From positions 1,162,501 through 1,226,500 of the forward strand of contig NW_018344271.1 of assembly GCF_002099425.1 (NCBI RefSeq): DNA of 64,000 nt. The letters run 5' to 3'. The DNA comes from Phascolarctos cinereus. Its lineage: Eukaryota > Chordata > Mammalia > Diprotodontia > Phascolarctidae. Positions 22,616 through 34,332 of this stretch are shown piece after piece (position 1 is the first letter of the stretch; every line of letters starts with the position of its first letter). Position numbers and translations under genes: made by a program. A model generated the notes under the pieces. It searched no databases. It was not told where the DNA came from and saw only the letters and a program-made list of their open reading frames with translations.

Positions 22616-24965
22616 CAAGACTAAAGTGGAGGGAGAGTTGGTGCATGATTTTTTCTGTTGTTTGCAGGCATGAGGAAACAAAATAAAATCAAAAGAATGA
22701 AATAATAGGAAAAATGTGAAATATATCACTGGAAAAACAACTGACCTTGAAAATAGACCAAGAAGAGATAATTTAAGAATTATTGAACTACCTGAAAGCC
22801 ATAATCAAAAAAATGAAAAATAAATGAAAAAGAGCCTAGACATCAATTTCTAAGAAATTATCAAGGAAAACTGCCCTGATATCTTAGAACTAGAGGGTAA
22901 AATAGAAATAGAAAGGATCCACCAATCACCTCCTGAAAGAGGACCTAAAATGAAATGAAATGAAATGAAATGAAATGAAATGAAATGAAATGAAAACTCC
23001 CAGGAATATGGTAGCCAAATTTCAGAAGTCCCAAATCAAGAAGAAAATATTGCAACAAACAGAAAGTAACAAATATTCAAATATTGTGGAGCCACAATCA
23101 GGATAACACAGGATTTAGGAGCTTCTACATTAAAGGATCAGAGGCCTTGAAATGTGGTATTTAGGAGGACAAAGGAACCAGAATTACAACCAAGAATCAC
23201 CTACCCAATAAAACTGAGTATAATCCTTCAGGAGAAAAATGGATATTCAATGAAATAGAGGACTTTCAAGCATTCCTGATGAAAAGACCAGAGCTGAATA
23301 GAAAATTTGACTTTCAAATATAAGATTCAAGAAAAGCATAAAAAGGTAAATAGGAAAGAGAAATCACAAGGGATTCAATAATTCAAACTGTTTACATTCC
23401 TACATGTGAAGATGATACTTGTAAATGCTAAGAACTTTCTTTTTTAGGGCAGTTAGGAGTATAGGTAGACAGAGGGGATGGGTGTGAGTTGAATATGATG
23501 TGATGATTATCTAAAAAAAATTAAGGGGTGAGAAAGAGGAATACACTGGGAGAAGGGGAAAGGGAGAGATAGAATGGGGTAAATTATCTCACATAAAAGA
23601 GGCAAGAAAGAGCTTTTACAGTGGAGGGAAAGATGAGGGAGGTGGGGGGGGAGCCAGTGAAGTTTACTCTCATTGGAATTGGCTCAAAGAGGGAATAACA
23701 TATACTCTCAGGCGGGTATAGACATCTATCTTATCCTACAGGAAAGTAGGAGGGGACGGGGATAAAAGAAGTGTCGTGTGTCTGGGTGATAGAAAGGAGA
23801 ACAGATTGGGGGTAGCTGGTGGTGAGAAGCAAAGCATTTTTGAGAAAGGATAGAATGAGGGAGAAGGATAAATAAGGGAAATATAGGATGGAGGGAAATA
23901 GTAATCATAGCTATGAAAAAATTTACCAGTGTCTCTGAAAAAGGCCTCTTTTCTCAAATATGTAGAGAACTGAGTCAAATGTATAAGAACACAAGTCATT
24001 CCCTAACTGATAAATGGCCAAAGAATATGAGCAAGCAGTTTTCAGAAGAAGAAATCAAATCTATTAATAGTCACATGAAAAAATGCTCTAAATCTCTAGT
24101 GATTAGAGAAATGCAAATTAAAGCAACTTTGAGGTGCCACCTCATAGTTTGAGTAACATGACAGAAAAGTAAAATGACAAATGCTAGAAAAGATGTGGAA
24201 AAATAAGGATACTAATGCATTGTTGGTGGAGTTGTGAACTGATCCAACTATTTTGGAGAGCAATTTGGAACTGTGTCCAAATGACAATAAAACTCTGCAT
24301 AACTTTTGACCCAGCAATACCACTTCTAGGTCTGTATCTAGAGATTGAGAGAAAGGGGAGAGAGAGGGAGAGACCTATTTGATTTGTATGAAAATATTTA
24401 TAGCAGCTTTTTTTGTGGTGTCAAACAATTGGAAATTGAGGGGATGCCCATCCATTGAGGAATGGCTGAACAAGTTGTGGTATATGATTATAATGGAATA
24501 CTATTTGTGCTACAAGAAATGAGAAGCAGGATGCTTTCAGAAAAAAACTGGAAAGACTTACATGAATAGAGGTAAAGTGAAGTAAACAGAACCAGGAGAA
24601 CATTGTATAAGTTCCCAATGTGGCAGGATGACTTAGCTATTCCCAGCAATACAATGATCCAAGTCAATTCTGAAGAACTGTGATGAAAAATGCTATTTGC
24701 CTCCAGAGAAAGAATTGACTGAGTCTGAACACAGACTGAAGCATGCATTTTTTAAAACGTTATTTTTATGTTCTTTTTCAACATGACTGATATGGAAATA
24801 TGTTTTGCATGACTGCAGGTAAATCCTGTATCAAATTGCTTGCCTTCTTAATGAGAGGGGAGGAGAGTGAGGGATTGAGAGGATCTGGGACTCAAAACTT
24901 AAAAATTCATGTCAAAATCATTTTTATGCGTATTTGGACCAAAATAAGATACTTTCAAAATTAAA
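22616..24965 (+). mobile_element. Half-L1 (HAL1-like) LINE, sense copy
   Basis: An ORF1-like part at about 22730-23330 includes the stretch for DNLRIIELPESHNQK and the C-terminal CACCTACCCAATAAAACTGA. A roughly 600-bp A/G-rich spacer without reverse transcriptase follows. Then comes the L1 ORF2 C-terminal part (AAAGGCCTCTTTTCTCAAAT, GCATTGTTGGTGGAGTTGTG, GGGATGCCCATCCATTGAGG) and the 3' UTR. The endonuclease and reverse-transcriptase domains are absent. The antisense copy at 27.5-31.3 kb has the same junctions. The 5' end is truncated and frames are broken. Confidence 0.8.
22951..22994 (+). repeat. Pentanucleotide microsatellite (GAAAT)
   Basis: About nine pure GAAAT units inside the half-L1 ORF1 region. 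Confidence 0.95.
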
Positions 24966-24969
24966 AAAA

Positions 24970-25110
24970 ATCAAGGACCTCAGGTCCTTGTGAACTTGTG
25001 AAATTGTTTGCCTTTTCTGTGGGTGGGGCAGTGGTGGAAGGGAGACACTCTGGGACTCCAAATTTAGAAAGAAAAGAATGTTAAAAAATAAATTATAAAT
25101 TTGAAAAAAG
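24970..25110 (+). repeat. Second L1 3' tail after the half-L1
   Basis: Repeats L1 tail language a second time: GAAATTGTTTGCCTTTTCTG, GGGAGACACTCTGGGACTCC, then an A-rich end. Confidence 0.6.
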
Positions 25111-25189
25111 GAATTTGTGAAACAGCACCAAAGGAGAGAGAAGACTGAAGAATTGGGCCTAGAAGGAAACCAGTCCACATTGACACATG

Positions 25190-25437
25190 TTAATAATAAT
25201 ACAGTTAACACTTTCATGGATCATCCTACACACAAGGCGTCATGCTAAGCACTTTACAAACATTACTTCACAAGAACGCTGGCAGGTAGGGGGCGTTCTT
25301 ATCCCCATTTTACAGATGAGGAAACTGAGGCAAACAGGGTTAAATGACTTGCCCAGGGTCACTTAGCCAGTAAATGTCTGAGGCTAGATTTGAACTCGGG
25401 TCTTCCCTACTCCAGGCCAGGCTCCCTATCTATGATG
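25190..25437 (-). repeat. MIR/Mon-type CORE-SINE
   Basis: Antisense order: CGTCATGCTAAGCACTTTAC, TTTTACAGATGAGGAAACTG, GACTTGCCCAGGGTCACTTA, GATTTGAACTCGGGTCTTCC. Confidence 0.85.
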
Positions 25438-25469
25438 CTAAAAAGTACCAGGTGGCCTAGAGGCTCCTG

Positions 25470-25655
25470 CTGAGGGAAGGAGGAAGTGGGTGGAGGAGGG
25501 GAAGAGGAAAAGGAAGAAGAGGAGGAAATAGGGAGGAAAAGGGAGGAGGTGCAAAGAGGAGGGGGGAAGGAAGAGGGAAGGAAAGGGGGGAGGAGGAGGA
25601 GGAGGAGGAGGGACAGAGAGGAAGATGACAAGGGAGGAGGAAGGGGGTGGGGAGA
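25470..25655 (+). repeat. Purine (GGA/GAA) tract upstream of gene 2
   Basis: About 185 bp that is almost entirely A and G on the plus strand, with GGAGGAGGAGGAGGAGGAG near 25590. It sits some 50 bp before gene 2's CpG island. Confidence 0.9.
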
Positions 25656-25689
25656 TAGGAAAAATACGCACCTGGCCTAGGCCACCTTG

Positions 25690-26330
25690 CCTTATTCTCC
25701 CTCTTCCCCTATAAGAGCGTGTAGAGGGAGAACTACGATTCCCAGAAGGACTTGCGCTCTTTCCACCTAAGGGACGGGAGGGAGGTGCCCAGGAGTAGAA
25801 GGCTAAGGAGAATGCGCAGGCGCAGAACACTCCTTTCTCCTCCCTCCCTAAGACACCGGCCTACAACTCCCAGAAGGCCTTTCATGCCCAAACTGAGGCT
25901 CAGCGGCCCCCTCAGCGCCGGGGAGGGCGGAGCCGCTCCCGTTTTTCGTCACTTCCGCTCCCGAGGCTCCTCCTTCCGTCGGCGGAACTCAGTTCGGGGT
26001 CCCTGTGTCCCGGGCTACCGTGAGTGGGGGCGGGAGCGCAGCCGGCCGAGGAGGCTCAGAAGGGGAAGGGGACATTGGGAAGCCACGGGCTGGTGGAGCC
26101 GGAGGCCGCCACCTCGGAGCGGGCCGCGCCTGCGCAGTGACTTGTGAGTGCTGGGCCTAGCCACGCCACGCCCCCTCCGCGGGCCCGCCCTCCCATTGGT
26201 CACTCTAGCAGGGCCAGGCGCAGGAGCCAATCAGCGGCGGAGGAGAAGGAAGGCATGGCTCCCACGTCCCACCTGAGAGCCAAGCCCCGCCAGGTGAGGG
26301 GCTCCGCCCACCCCACCCATCTTCTGGAGG
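25690..26330 (+). promoter_or_regulatory. CpG island and first exon, gene 2 promoter
   Basis: CpG-rich, with repeated CTACRAYTCCCAGAAGG-type motifs (25733-25750, 25861-25880). The same motif family appears in the gene 1 island (CTGCCTTCTGGGAAATGTAG near 14190) and resembles the ZNF143/Ronin-type ACTACAATTCCCAGAA element. A donor CGGGCTACC/GTGAGTGG ends a probable 5' exon at 26019. Confidence 0.75.
26255..26293 (+). CDS. Gene 2 start exon, coding part
   Basis: The ATG at 26255 opens MAPTSHLRAKPRQ and ends at donor CGCCAG/GTGAGG in phase 0, which joins KRAB-A directly as [11 protein letters not shown]. The acceptor is uncertain; ATCAG at about 26234 or TAGCAG near 26207 could serve. The layout matches the MAP...Q start exon of gene 1. 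Confidence 0.8.
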
Positions 26331-26545
26331 CTTTGGGGAGGGAGTCTGGGCCCTCCCTCTATGCCTATTTGTTCCTCAGCCTGCTGAGGCCGGCACAAAG
26401 TAGGTGGTTAGTCCACACTGCCCCACTGATCCCCCCCCTGCAGGCCCCACCCTCATTTATGTAGCGCCCGCTCTTTTTCTCATTTTACAGATGGACCTGC
26501 CCGGGTCCTGAGGCCTGATTTGACCCCTGAGTGTCCTGAGCCTAG

Positions 26546-26863
<318 letters not shown>

Positions 26864-27083
26864 TAGTTGACCCTCCCCATCCCCCCCCTTTGTTTCCCTC
26901 TCCATCCCCCTCATCCCCCTTCGTTGCCCATCCCCCGGGCTCCAGCTTCTCCCCCCCAGCAGTGACCTGCACTGTCCTCTGTGCAGGCCCTTTGCTCTAT
27001 TTGTGGGCCTTGACCCTATAAGCTAGGGCTTGAGTCGGGGTGCTGAGGGGCATGTCCTCAGCTGCTTCTCATCTGCCCAGCAG

Positions 27084-27179
27084 GACTTGCGGGATCCAAA
27101 CCAGATGTGATCTGCCGGCTGGAGCAAGGGGAGGCACCGTGGAGGCCCGGGGAAGGCTTCTCCGGAAGCGGCCGTCCAG
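27084..27179 (+). CDS. Gene 2 KRAB-B exon
   Basis: A 96-bp exon, acceptor CTGCCCAGCAG, donor TCCAG/GTGAGTG. It reads (G)LAGSKPDVICRLEQGEAPW then RPGEGFSGSGRP, a normal b-box with SKPDVI and LEQGE. It is phase 1 on both sides. Confidence 0.93.
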
Positions 27180-27528
27180 GTGAGTGGGGGAGCCAGTGAG
27201 GCCCGAGCCCTCGGAGCAGGCAGGACCAGGGAGCTCTCCTCAAAGACTCCAGGCATCTGGAGAAGAGCAGAGGCCCCTGGGCACCAGCAGCTTCTGAAAG
27301 CCTCACTTCTACGGGCAAGTGTCCTTCCTGTCCTTGTATCGGTCAGCCCCTACAGCCTTAGGAGGGGAGAGCACTTTTCCTTCCCACCTCATTCTCAGCA
27401 GTCATCTTCTGGATGACTTCTCTCTTAAAGGTATATATTAATTGCAACAAAAGAAAGCACAGTATGTCCCATTTGCTTTCTTATTTCCTCAGAACCTTTG
27501 TCTTCTATGTATTTTGTAATGCTGTATT

Positions 27529-27543
27529 CCTGTTCTCATTTTT
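27529..27543. repeat. Left target-site duplication of the half-L1
   Basis: CCTGTTCTCATTTTT, exactly repeated at 31341-31355, with the insertion between. Confidence 0.85.
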
Positions 27544-30500
27544 ATCTTTTTATTTTTAGCATTTTATTTCCCCCAGTTAACATGTAAAAACAATTTTTAA
27601 CCTTTGTTTTTAAAACTTTGAGTTCCAAATTCTCTTCCTCCCTCCCCACCCTCATTGAGAAGGCAAGCAATTCAACATAGGTTATGCATGTGTAGCCATG
27701 CAAAACACTTCCATAATAGTCATGTTGTGAAAGAAAACATAGACAAAAAAAAACTTCAAGAAAAATAAAGAAACTAAAAAAAGCAGTATTGCTTTTTGAC
27801 CTAATAGCAGTATTGCTAGGTCAGAGGGTATTCTTGTTTTGTTTTGAAATAATTTATTTATTTTTAGTTTTCAACATTCACTTCCATAAGATTTTGAGTT
27901 TTAAATTTTCTTCCCCTCTGTTTCCTCCCTCCTCTCCGTGATGGTGTGCAATCTGATATAGGCTCTACTTATAGATTCATATTGAACATATTTTCACATT
28001 AGTCATGATGTAAAAGAGAATTTGAACTAATGGGAGGAACCATGAGAAAGAAGAAACAAAACAACAAAAGAAAAGGAGAGCAAATAGTCTGCTTCCATCT
28101 GCATTCAGACTCCAGAGTTCTTTCTCTGGATGTGGATAGCATTTTCCATCATGAGTCTTTTGGAGATGTCTTAGATCCTTGCATTGCTGAGGAGAGCCAA
28201 GTCTGTCAAAGTTAGTCATTGCACACTGTGGCTATTACTGTGTACAGTTTTCTCCTGGTTCTACTCATTTCGTTTTGCATCAGGCCATGTAAGTCTTTCC
28301 AGGTTTTTCTGAAGTTTGCCTGTTCATCATTTCTTATAGCACAGTAGTATTCCATAACATTCATATACCACAACTTGTTCAGCCATTCCCCAGTTGTGGA
28401 CATCCCCTCAATTTCCAGTTCTTTGCCACCACAAAAAGAGCCTCTATAAATATCTTTATACATATGGGTCCTTTTCCCATTTTTGTGATTTCTTTAGGAT
28501 ACAGACCTAGAAGTGGTATTGGTATGTGTGGTTTTATAACTTTTTGGGCATAGTTCCAAATTGCTCCACAGAATGGTTGAATCAGTTCACAACTCCACCA
28601 GCAGTGCATTAATGTCTCATTTTCCTCATATCCCTTGCAACATTTGTCATTTAGCTTTTCTGTCCTGTTAGCCAATCTGATAGGTATGAGGGAGTACCTC
28701 AGAATTGTTTTAATTTGCATTCCTTCAATCGAGAGTGAGTTAGAGTATTTTTTCATATGGCTGTAGATAGCTTTGATTACTTCACCTGAAAACTGATCAT
28801 ATCTTTTGATCATTTATCAATTAGGGAATGGCTCTTATTTTTATGCATTTGACTCAGTTCTCCATATGTTTGAGAAATGAGGCCTTTATGAGAGAAACTT
28901 GCTTCAGAATTTTTTTCACAGTTACTATTGCTGTGTTTCCCTCTATCCTATTTCCCCCTACCTCCCAGTCCCATTTATTTTATTCTCTCCTTCCACCTTG
29001 TCCCTTAAGTGTTTTGCTTCTGACTGTGCCCTCCCCAACTCTGCCTTCCCTTCTATCATCCTGCTCTTCTTTTATCCCTTTCCCCTCCTACTTTCCTGTA
29101 GAGGAAGATAAGATTTCTATACCCAATTGATGTGTATGTTGTTCCCTCTTTGAGCCAGTTCTGATGAGAGGAAGATTCACTCAGTTCTCCTCATCACCGC
29201 TCCCCCATCTTCCTCTCCATTATAAAAGCTTTTTCTTATCTCTTTTAAGTGAGACAGTTTACCCTATTCTACTTCTCTCTTTGTCTTTCTCCCAATACAA
29301 TCCTCTCTCACTTTTAATTTTATTTTTTAGATATTATCCCATCATATTCAACTCACACCTGTGCCCTTTGTCTATATACACTCCTAACTACCCTAATAAT
29401 GAGAATGGTCTTAGGAGTTACAAATACCATCTTCCTGTGTAGGAATGTAAACAATTTAACCTTATTAAATTCCTTATGATTTTCCTTTTCTGTTTACCTT
29501 TTTATTCTTCTCTTGAGTCTTATATTTGAAAGTCAGATTTTCTATTTAGCTCTAGTCTTTTCATCAAGAATGCTTGAAAGTCTTCTCCCATTGTATATCT
29601 ATTTTTTCCCCTGAAGGATTATAACTCAGTTTTGCTGGGTAGGTGATCCTTGGTTGTAATCCTAGCTCTTTTGCCCTCCAGAATATCATATTCCAAACCT
29701 TCCAATGCTTTAATGTAGAAGCTGCTAAATCTTGTGTTATTCTGACTCTAGCTTCATGATATTTGAATTGTTTTCTTCTGCCTGCTTGCAATATTTTCTC
29801 CTTGACCTGGAGCTCTATAATTTGGCTGTAATATTCCTGGTAGTTTTCATTTTGGGATCTCTTTCAGGAGGTGATTGGTAGATTCTTTCAGTTTCTGTTT
29901 TCCCTTCTGGTTCTACACTATCAGGACAGTTTTCCTTGATAATTTCTTGAAAGATGATGTCTGGGCTCTTTTTTTGATCATGGCTTCCAGGTAGTCCAAT
30001 AATTTTTAAATTATCCTTCCTGGATCTGTTTTCCAGGTCAATTGTTTTTCCAGTGAGATATTTCACATTGTCTTCTATTTTTTCATTCTTTTGGGTTTGT
30101 TTTATTTTTTTTTTATTTCACATAAAGTCATTAGCTCCCATTTGTTCCATTCTAATTTTTAAGAAGTTATTTTTTTTTCGGTGAGTTTTTGGCTTTCCTT
30201 TTCTATTTGGCCAGTTCTACTTTTTAAGGCATTCTTCTCCTCATTGGCTTTTGGGACCTCTTTTACCATTTGGCATAGTCAAATTTTTTAAGGCGTTATT
30301 TCTTCAGTATTTTTTTGTGTCTCTTTTACCAAGCTGTTGACCTCTTTTTCATGATTTTCTTGCATCATTCTCATTTCTCTTCCCAATTTTTCCTCCACCT
30401 TTCTTACTTGATTCTCAAAATCCTTTTTGAGCTCTTCATGGCCTGAGACCAATTCATATTTTTCGTGGAGACTTTGGATGTAGGAGCTTTGGCTTCGTTT

Positions 30501-31340
30501 TCTTCTGAGTGCATGTTTTGATCTTCCCTGTCATCAAAGTTTCTGTAGTCGGAGAGTTTTTTTTCCTATTGTTTGCTCATTTCCCCCAGCCTATTACTTG
30601 ACTTTTCAGCTCTTTGTTAAGGTAGGGCTCTGCTTCCAGTGTAGAGGGTGAGCTGTGCCAAGCTTCAGGGGTTTTGTTTTCAGAGAGATTTCTAGGGACC
30701 TGTAAGTTTTTTGTTTTTCCAAGGTAGTATGATCTAAGGAGAGGTATTTGAGGCTCTTCTGCCCTGTGTTCTGGTCTGTGAGTGACCACAAGCACTCTTT
30801 TTTGCCCTGGAACTGTGACGAGAGTTCCTCCTCTACTGTGGGCACAATCTCAGGTGTGATAGTCCTCCTCGCCCTGGGACTGTGAGGAGGGTCCCTTGTC
30901 CACTGTGGCAGCAAGCTCTGGTGTGCTAGTGCTCCTACATGTCCCGGACTGCACCCAGGAGTGCAACCCAGATCCAAGCGGGCAAAGCAACACAGTCCTG
31001 CCTCAGAGACCCCTGTAATCTTCTGACCCCTTAATGTCTGTGGGTTGAGAGCTCAGAAGCAGCTGCTGCTGCTGCTTATTCAGTCCCAAGGCCTGTTCCT
31101 GGTTTGCTAGTGCCGGGTCTGTCCTAGTGTGTCCTGGGCTGGACTGTGCTCCACTCTCACCTAGGTGTGACAGACCTTTCCCACTGACCTTCCAAGTGTA
31201 CCTGGGCAGGAAATTTGTTTCACTCCATCTTTTTGTGGGTTCTGCTGCTCTAGAATTTGTTTAGTCACTTTTAAAGGTATTTGGAGGGGTTTGGGGACAG
31301 CTCAGGCTGTCCTTGCCTTTACCATTTTGGCTCCACTTTC
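27544..31340 (-). mobile_element. Half-L1 (HAL1-like) LINE, near full length, antisense
   Basis: Read on the minus strand: a GC-richer 5' UTR (31340 to about 30650), a coiled-coil-like ORF1 region, an ORF1 core with RSRKDNLKIIGLPGSHDQKK (about 30000) and the ORF1 C-terminal PRITYPAKLSYNPSGEKI (about 29650). A 700-bp spacer follows, then L1 ORF2 C-terminal residues NETLMHCWWSCELIQPF and GLYPKEI (28400-28650), then a 3' UTR near 27840. A further L1 tail fills 27544-27830. There is no endonuclease or reverse transcriptase. Frames carry several breaks. It lies wholly in gene 2's last intron. The 15-bp repeats at both ends and a TTTTT/AAAA-type junction point to L1-machinery integration. Confidence 0.85.
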
Positions 31341-31355
31341 CCTGTTCTCATTTTT
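31341..31355. repeat. Right target-site duplication of the half-L1
   Basis: CCTGTTCTCATTTTT, the pair of 27529-27543, followed by TAAAA as expected for L1 endonuclease sites. Confidence 0.85.
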
Positions 31356-31359
31356 TAAA

Positions 31360-32600
31360 AAATAGTTGTGTCTAGTTAATAAGCATTTATTAAGCATCTG
31401 CTATGTGCCAGGCACTGTGCTTAGCACCAAGGTTGCAAAGAAAGGCAAATAATCCCTGTTCTCAAGAGCTCATGGCCCACTGGGGGAACAGTACACAAAC
31501 AATACGTACAGGACATGTCAGATACGATCTCAGAGGAAAGGCACTACCATCCAGGAGGTTGAGAAAAGGCTTATTGGTGAAGGGTCAAGTTTAGCTGAGA
31601 CTTGCAGGATGCCAGGGAAGTTAGAAAGGGGAGATGATGGTAAAAATGCGGAGCTGGGGTGGTGGCATGCCACGTGTGAGGATCATGCAGGGGCCAGGGT
31701 CACCGCGTGGAGAGTGTATGGAAGGGAGTAAGGTATAAGCAGACTGGAAGGAAGGGCGGGGACTGTGATATGAAGGGCTCTGGAGCCAAATGTGGCAGCT
31801 GTTCACTTATTTCAGTTGTGCCTAACTCTTTGTGACCATTTGGGGTTTTCTTGGCACAGATACTGCAGTAGTTTGCCATTTCCTTCTCCAGCTCATTTTA
31901 CAGATGAGAAAACTGAGGCAAACAGGGTGAAGTGACTTGCCCAGGATCACACAGCTAGGACGTGTCCAAGGCCAGATTTGAACTCAGGAACATGAGTCTT
32001 CTTGACCTCAGGACCAGTGCTCTATGCACTGTGCCATGAGAGCCCCCTTTTGGCCAAGTAGAGCACTATTGATTATAGTAGTCTTAGAGCCCCTGGAATT
32101 AATGAAGTGGAGGGATGACATGGTTAGATCTGCACTTTAGGAAAATGGCTTTGGTTCTAGAATAGGAGAGACTTGTGGCAGGCAGACCTGCCATCACACC
32201 ATTATTGCAGGTATGAGGCAGAGAGGGTCTGCACCAGGGTAGTGGCTATGTCTCGGGAAATCAGGGGGTATGTGTAAGAGATGTTACAGAGATACAAATG
32301 ACAGGACTTAGCAACAGATTGGACATGGAGACTGAAAAATGGTGAGGAGTTGAGTATGATGTCTAGGTTGTGAGTGTGGAGGACTGGAAGGGTGGTGTCG
32401 CCTTCTCTAATAGTAGGGAAAGTGGGATTGGGAGAAGGTTTAGGAGGAAAGGTAATGAATTCAGTTTTGAACACACTGGGTTTGCTATATCTATGGTAAA
32501 TCCAAGTTGACATGTTCATTTGGCACTTGGAGCTGAGAGACTGGAGATCAGGAGAGAGATTAGGGCTGGATAAATAGCTTAGAATTCATGGTCATGGAGA
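31360..32600 (-). repeat. L2-like interspersed repeat, antisense, long copy
   Basis: Begins AGCATTTATTAAGCATCTGC, then GTGCCAGGCACTGTGCTTAG, CTCAAGAGCTCATGGCCCAC and GGTATGAGGCAGAGAGGGTC. The order of blocks is the same as at 9120-9815. It is split by a SINE at 31802-32048. The segment at 32270-32310 (GAGATGTTACAGAGATACAA) corresponds to the block that became the minisatellite at 9.8 kb. Confidence 0.65.
31802..32048 (-). repeat. Long tRNA-headed SINE with RTE-like tail
   Basis: The plus strand shows GTGCCTAACTCTTTGTGACC, GGGGTTTTCTTGGCACAGAT, TTTTACAGATGAGAAAACTG and TTTGAACTCAGGA. The sense strand therefore has the tRNA-like head, a CORE-type body and a tail of the kind shared with RTE/BovB LINEs. 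Confidence 0.8.
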
Positions 32601-32965
32601 TGATAGTTGGATCCATAGGAGCTGATGAGATCACCACCCAAAATGGTACAAACAGAGAAGAGAAGAGGAGCAGGAACTGGGCTTAGCCTGGAGAAGGGAA
32701 GACTGGTGGGGGATGGGTTAGCTGTCTTCAAATATTTGAAGAGCTGTCACATGGAACAAGAGTCAGACGTGTTCTGGTTTGGCTTAAGAGACCAGAACCA
32801 CAAGCAGTGGGTGAGAGTTACAAGGAGACAAATTGAGGGTCTTTCTCAGGAAAAATCTCTTTAACAGTGAGAGTTGTCCCAAAGTGGAATGTTCTGCTTC
32901 AGGAGATGGTAGGTTTCCCTCTCACTGGAGTCTTCACATAGAGGCTGAGTGACCATTTGTTGAAT
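32600..32965 (+). repeat. CR1/L3 LINE 3' region
   Basis: In sense: TTCAAATATTTGAAGAGCTG, GGAAAAATCTCTTTAACAGT, TCCCAAAGTGGAATGTTCTG. This is the CR1/L3 end. Confidence 0.75.
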
Positions 32966-33049
32966 ACATTATGATGCAGGCTGTTGCTGGTCGTTTTGCC
33001 TTTTGTCTTGCTGCTGGACTCTTATAACTATGGATGAGAGAATGAGGCA

Positions 33050-33205
33050 GGGGCAGCTTGGTGGTGCAGTGGATAGAGCACCAGCCCTGGAGTCAGGAGG
33101 ACCTGAGTTCAAATCTGGCCTTAGACATGATACTTACTAGCTGTGTGACCCTAGGAAGTCATTTAACCCCAATTGCCTCAAAAGAGAGAGAGAGAGACAG
33201 AGAGA
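33050..33205 (+). repeat. Marsupial tRNA-derived SINE
   Basis: GTGGATAGAGCACCAGCCCT, GAGTTCAAATCTGGCC and CTAGCTGTGTGACC, ending in a GAGAGA-rich tail. Confidence 0.9.
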
Positions 33206-33633
33206 GACAGAGAGAGAATGAGGCTGATGACTTTGCTCATCTCTGCCTCACTTACGGACCCAACCTGCCAGTTTGAATTGGAGAATGCTACTGTTCTTTT
33301 TTCCCTCTTTCTCTCTCTCCCCTCCTCTCCATTTCCCTTTCCCCCACTTTCTTTCCTCCTTTCTCCTTCTTCCCTTACTACATGTGGTACCCTTGTCCGA
33401 AGGAATATAACTTTTGGTTGCTTGTATTTTGTAAGATATCTTGTGGTTTAAGGGCTAATTTTTTTTCCAATTTATTTATTTTCATTTTTTCCCCCCAAAT
33501 CTGGGACAATTTACACTTTGTCTTGCAAGGTTTCATTTATGAGTTCTTGAAATATAAGTCTAGAAAAGCAGGCTTTAAAAAGCCTATTGTGATTCAGATG
33601 GAGCTACCTGACTATGTCTTTAAAATGAAATCA

Positions 33634-33795
33634 CGGAGCAGATAGATGGCACAGTGGATAGAGCACCAGGCCTGGAGTCAGGAGGACCTAAGTTCAAATC
33701 CGGCCTCAGACACTTGACACTTAACTACCTATGTGACCCTGGGCAAGTCACTTAACCCCAATTGTCCTCACCACCACCACAACAAAAAGAAATAG
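33634..33795 (+). repeat. Marsupial tRNA-derived SINE
   Basis: CACAGTGGATAGAGCACCAG, AAGTTCAAATCCGGCCTCAG, GGGCAAGTCACTTAACCCCA and a CCA/A-rich tail. Confidence 0.9.
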
Positions 33796-34270
33796 AAATC
33801 CCTCTGGCTTTCATTGAATGGCCAGTAACAGGCCCCAGCCCAAGCCTCTCTTGCTTATTGTTTGGATTTTGATGGCTAAGAGTGAGTGTAAATAGCAATT
33901 GTTTTCTGTTTTGGGCAGAAACTCTGAGGGTCTTCCCCTCCCAGATTGATACTTTTGTATCAAACAAGATGGTAAACTAGACCACCTTGTGCCTCAGTTC
34001 TAACCTAGTCCTTAGTCATTAAAATGGGTGTTGCCTCAGACAGACTGAAACCTAGGAAAGACCTTAATTTGAAAAGGCCAAGGTCACCCACTGCATCCTG
34101 GGCCATCACCAGTCACCTTGGCTCTTGTCTTGCCACTGGACTCTGGTGACTCTGGATGAGGGAGTGAGGCTGATGACTTTGGGCAGCTCTTCACTCAGAT
34201 CCAATTCAGGAGCAAGTCAAGACATCACCCTCATAATGTCATTGGTCTTCTTCCAGTATGACGGACGAAC
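33795..34270 (-). repeat. Unnamed interspersed repeat, about 480 bp, antisense
   Basis: Reverse-complement match to 43085-43595 over its whole length, for example CAGATTGATACTTTTGTATC, GGGTGTTGCCTCAGACAGAC and ATCACCCTCATAATGTCATT. Part of it also occurs at 38713-38945. The sense end GAAGAGGACCAATG with GTGATG is a common marsupial SINE-like head. I do not assign a family name. Confidence 0.75.
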
Positions 34271-34332
34271 AACCAGATATTATGAGATTCCTTTTGTGTG
34301 TAGGTTAGACTGGGTGGCTGCTAAGATCCTTC

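Noticed and set aside
28212-29791. Several 75-144 codon frames (CWWSCELIQPF, PRITYPAKLS and others)
   Set aside because: Pieces of a decayed half-L1, not host genes.
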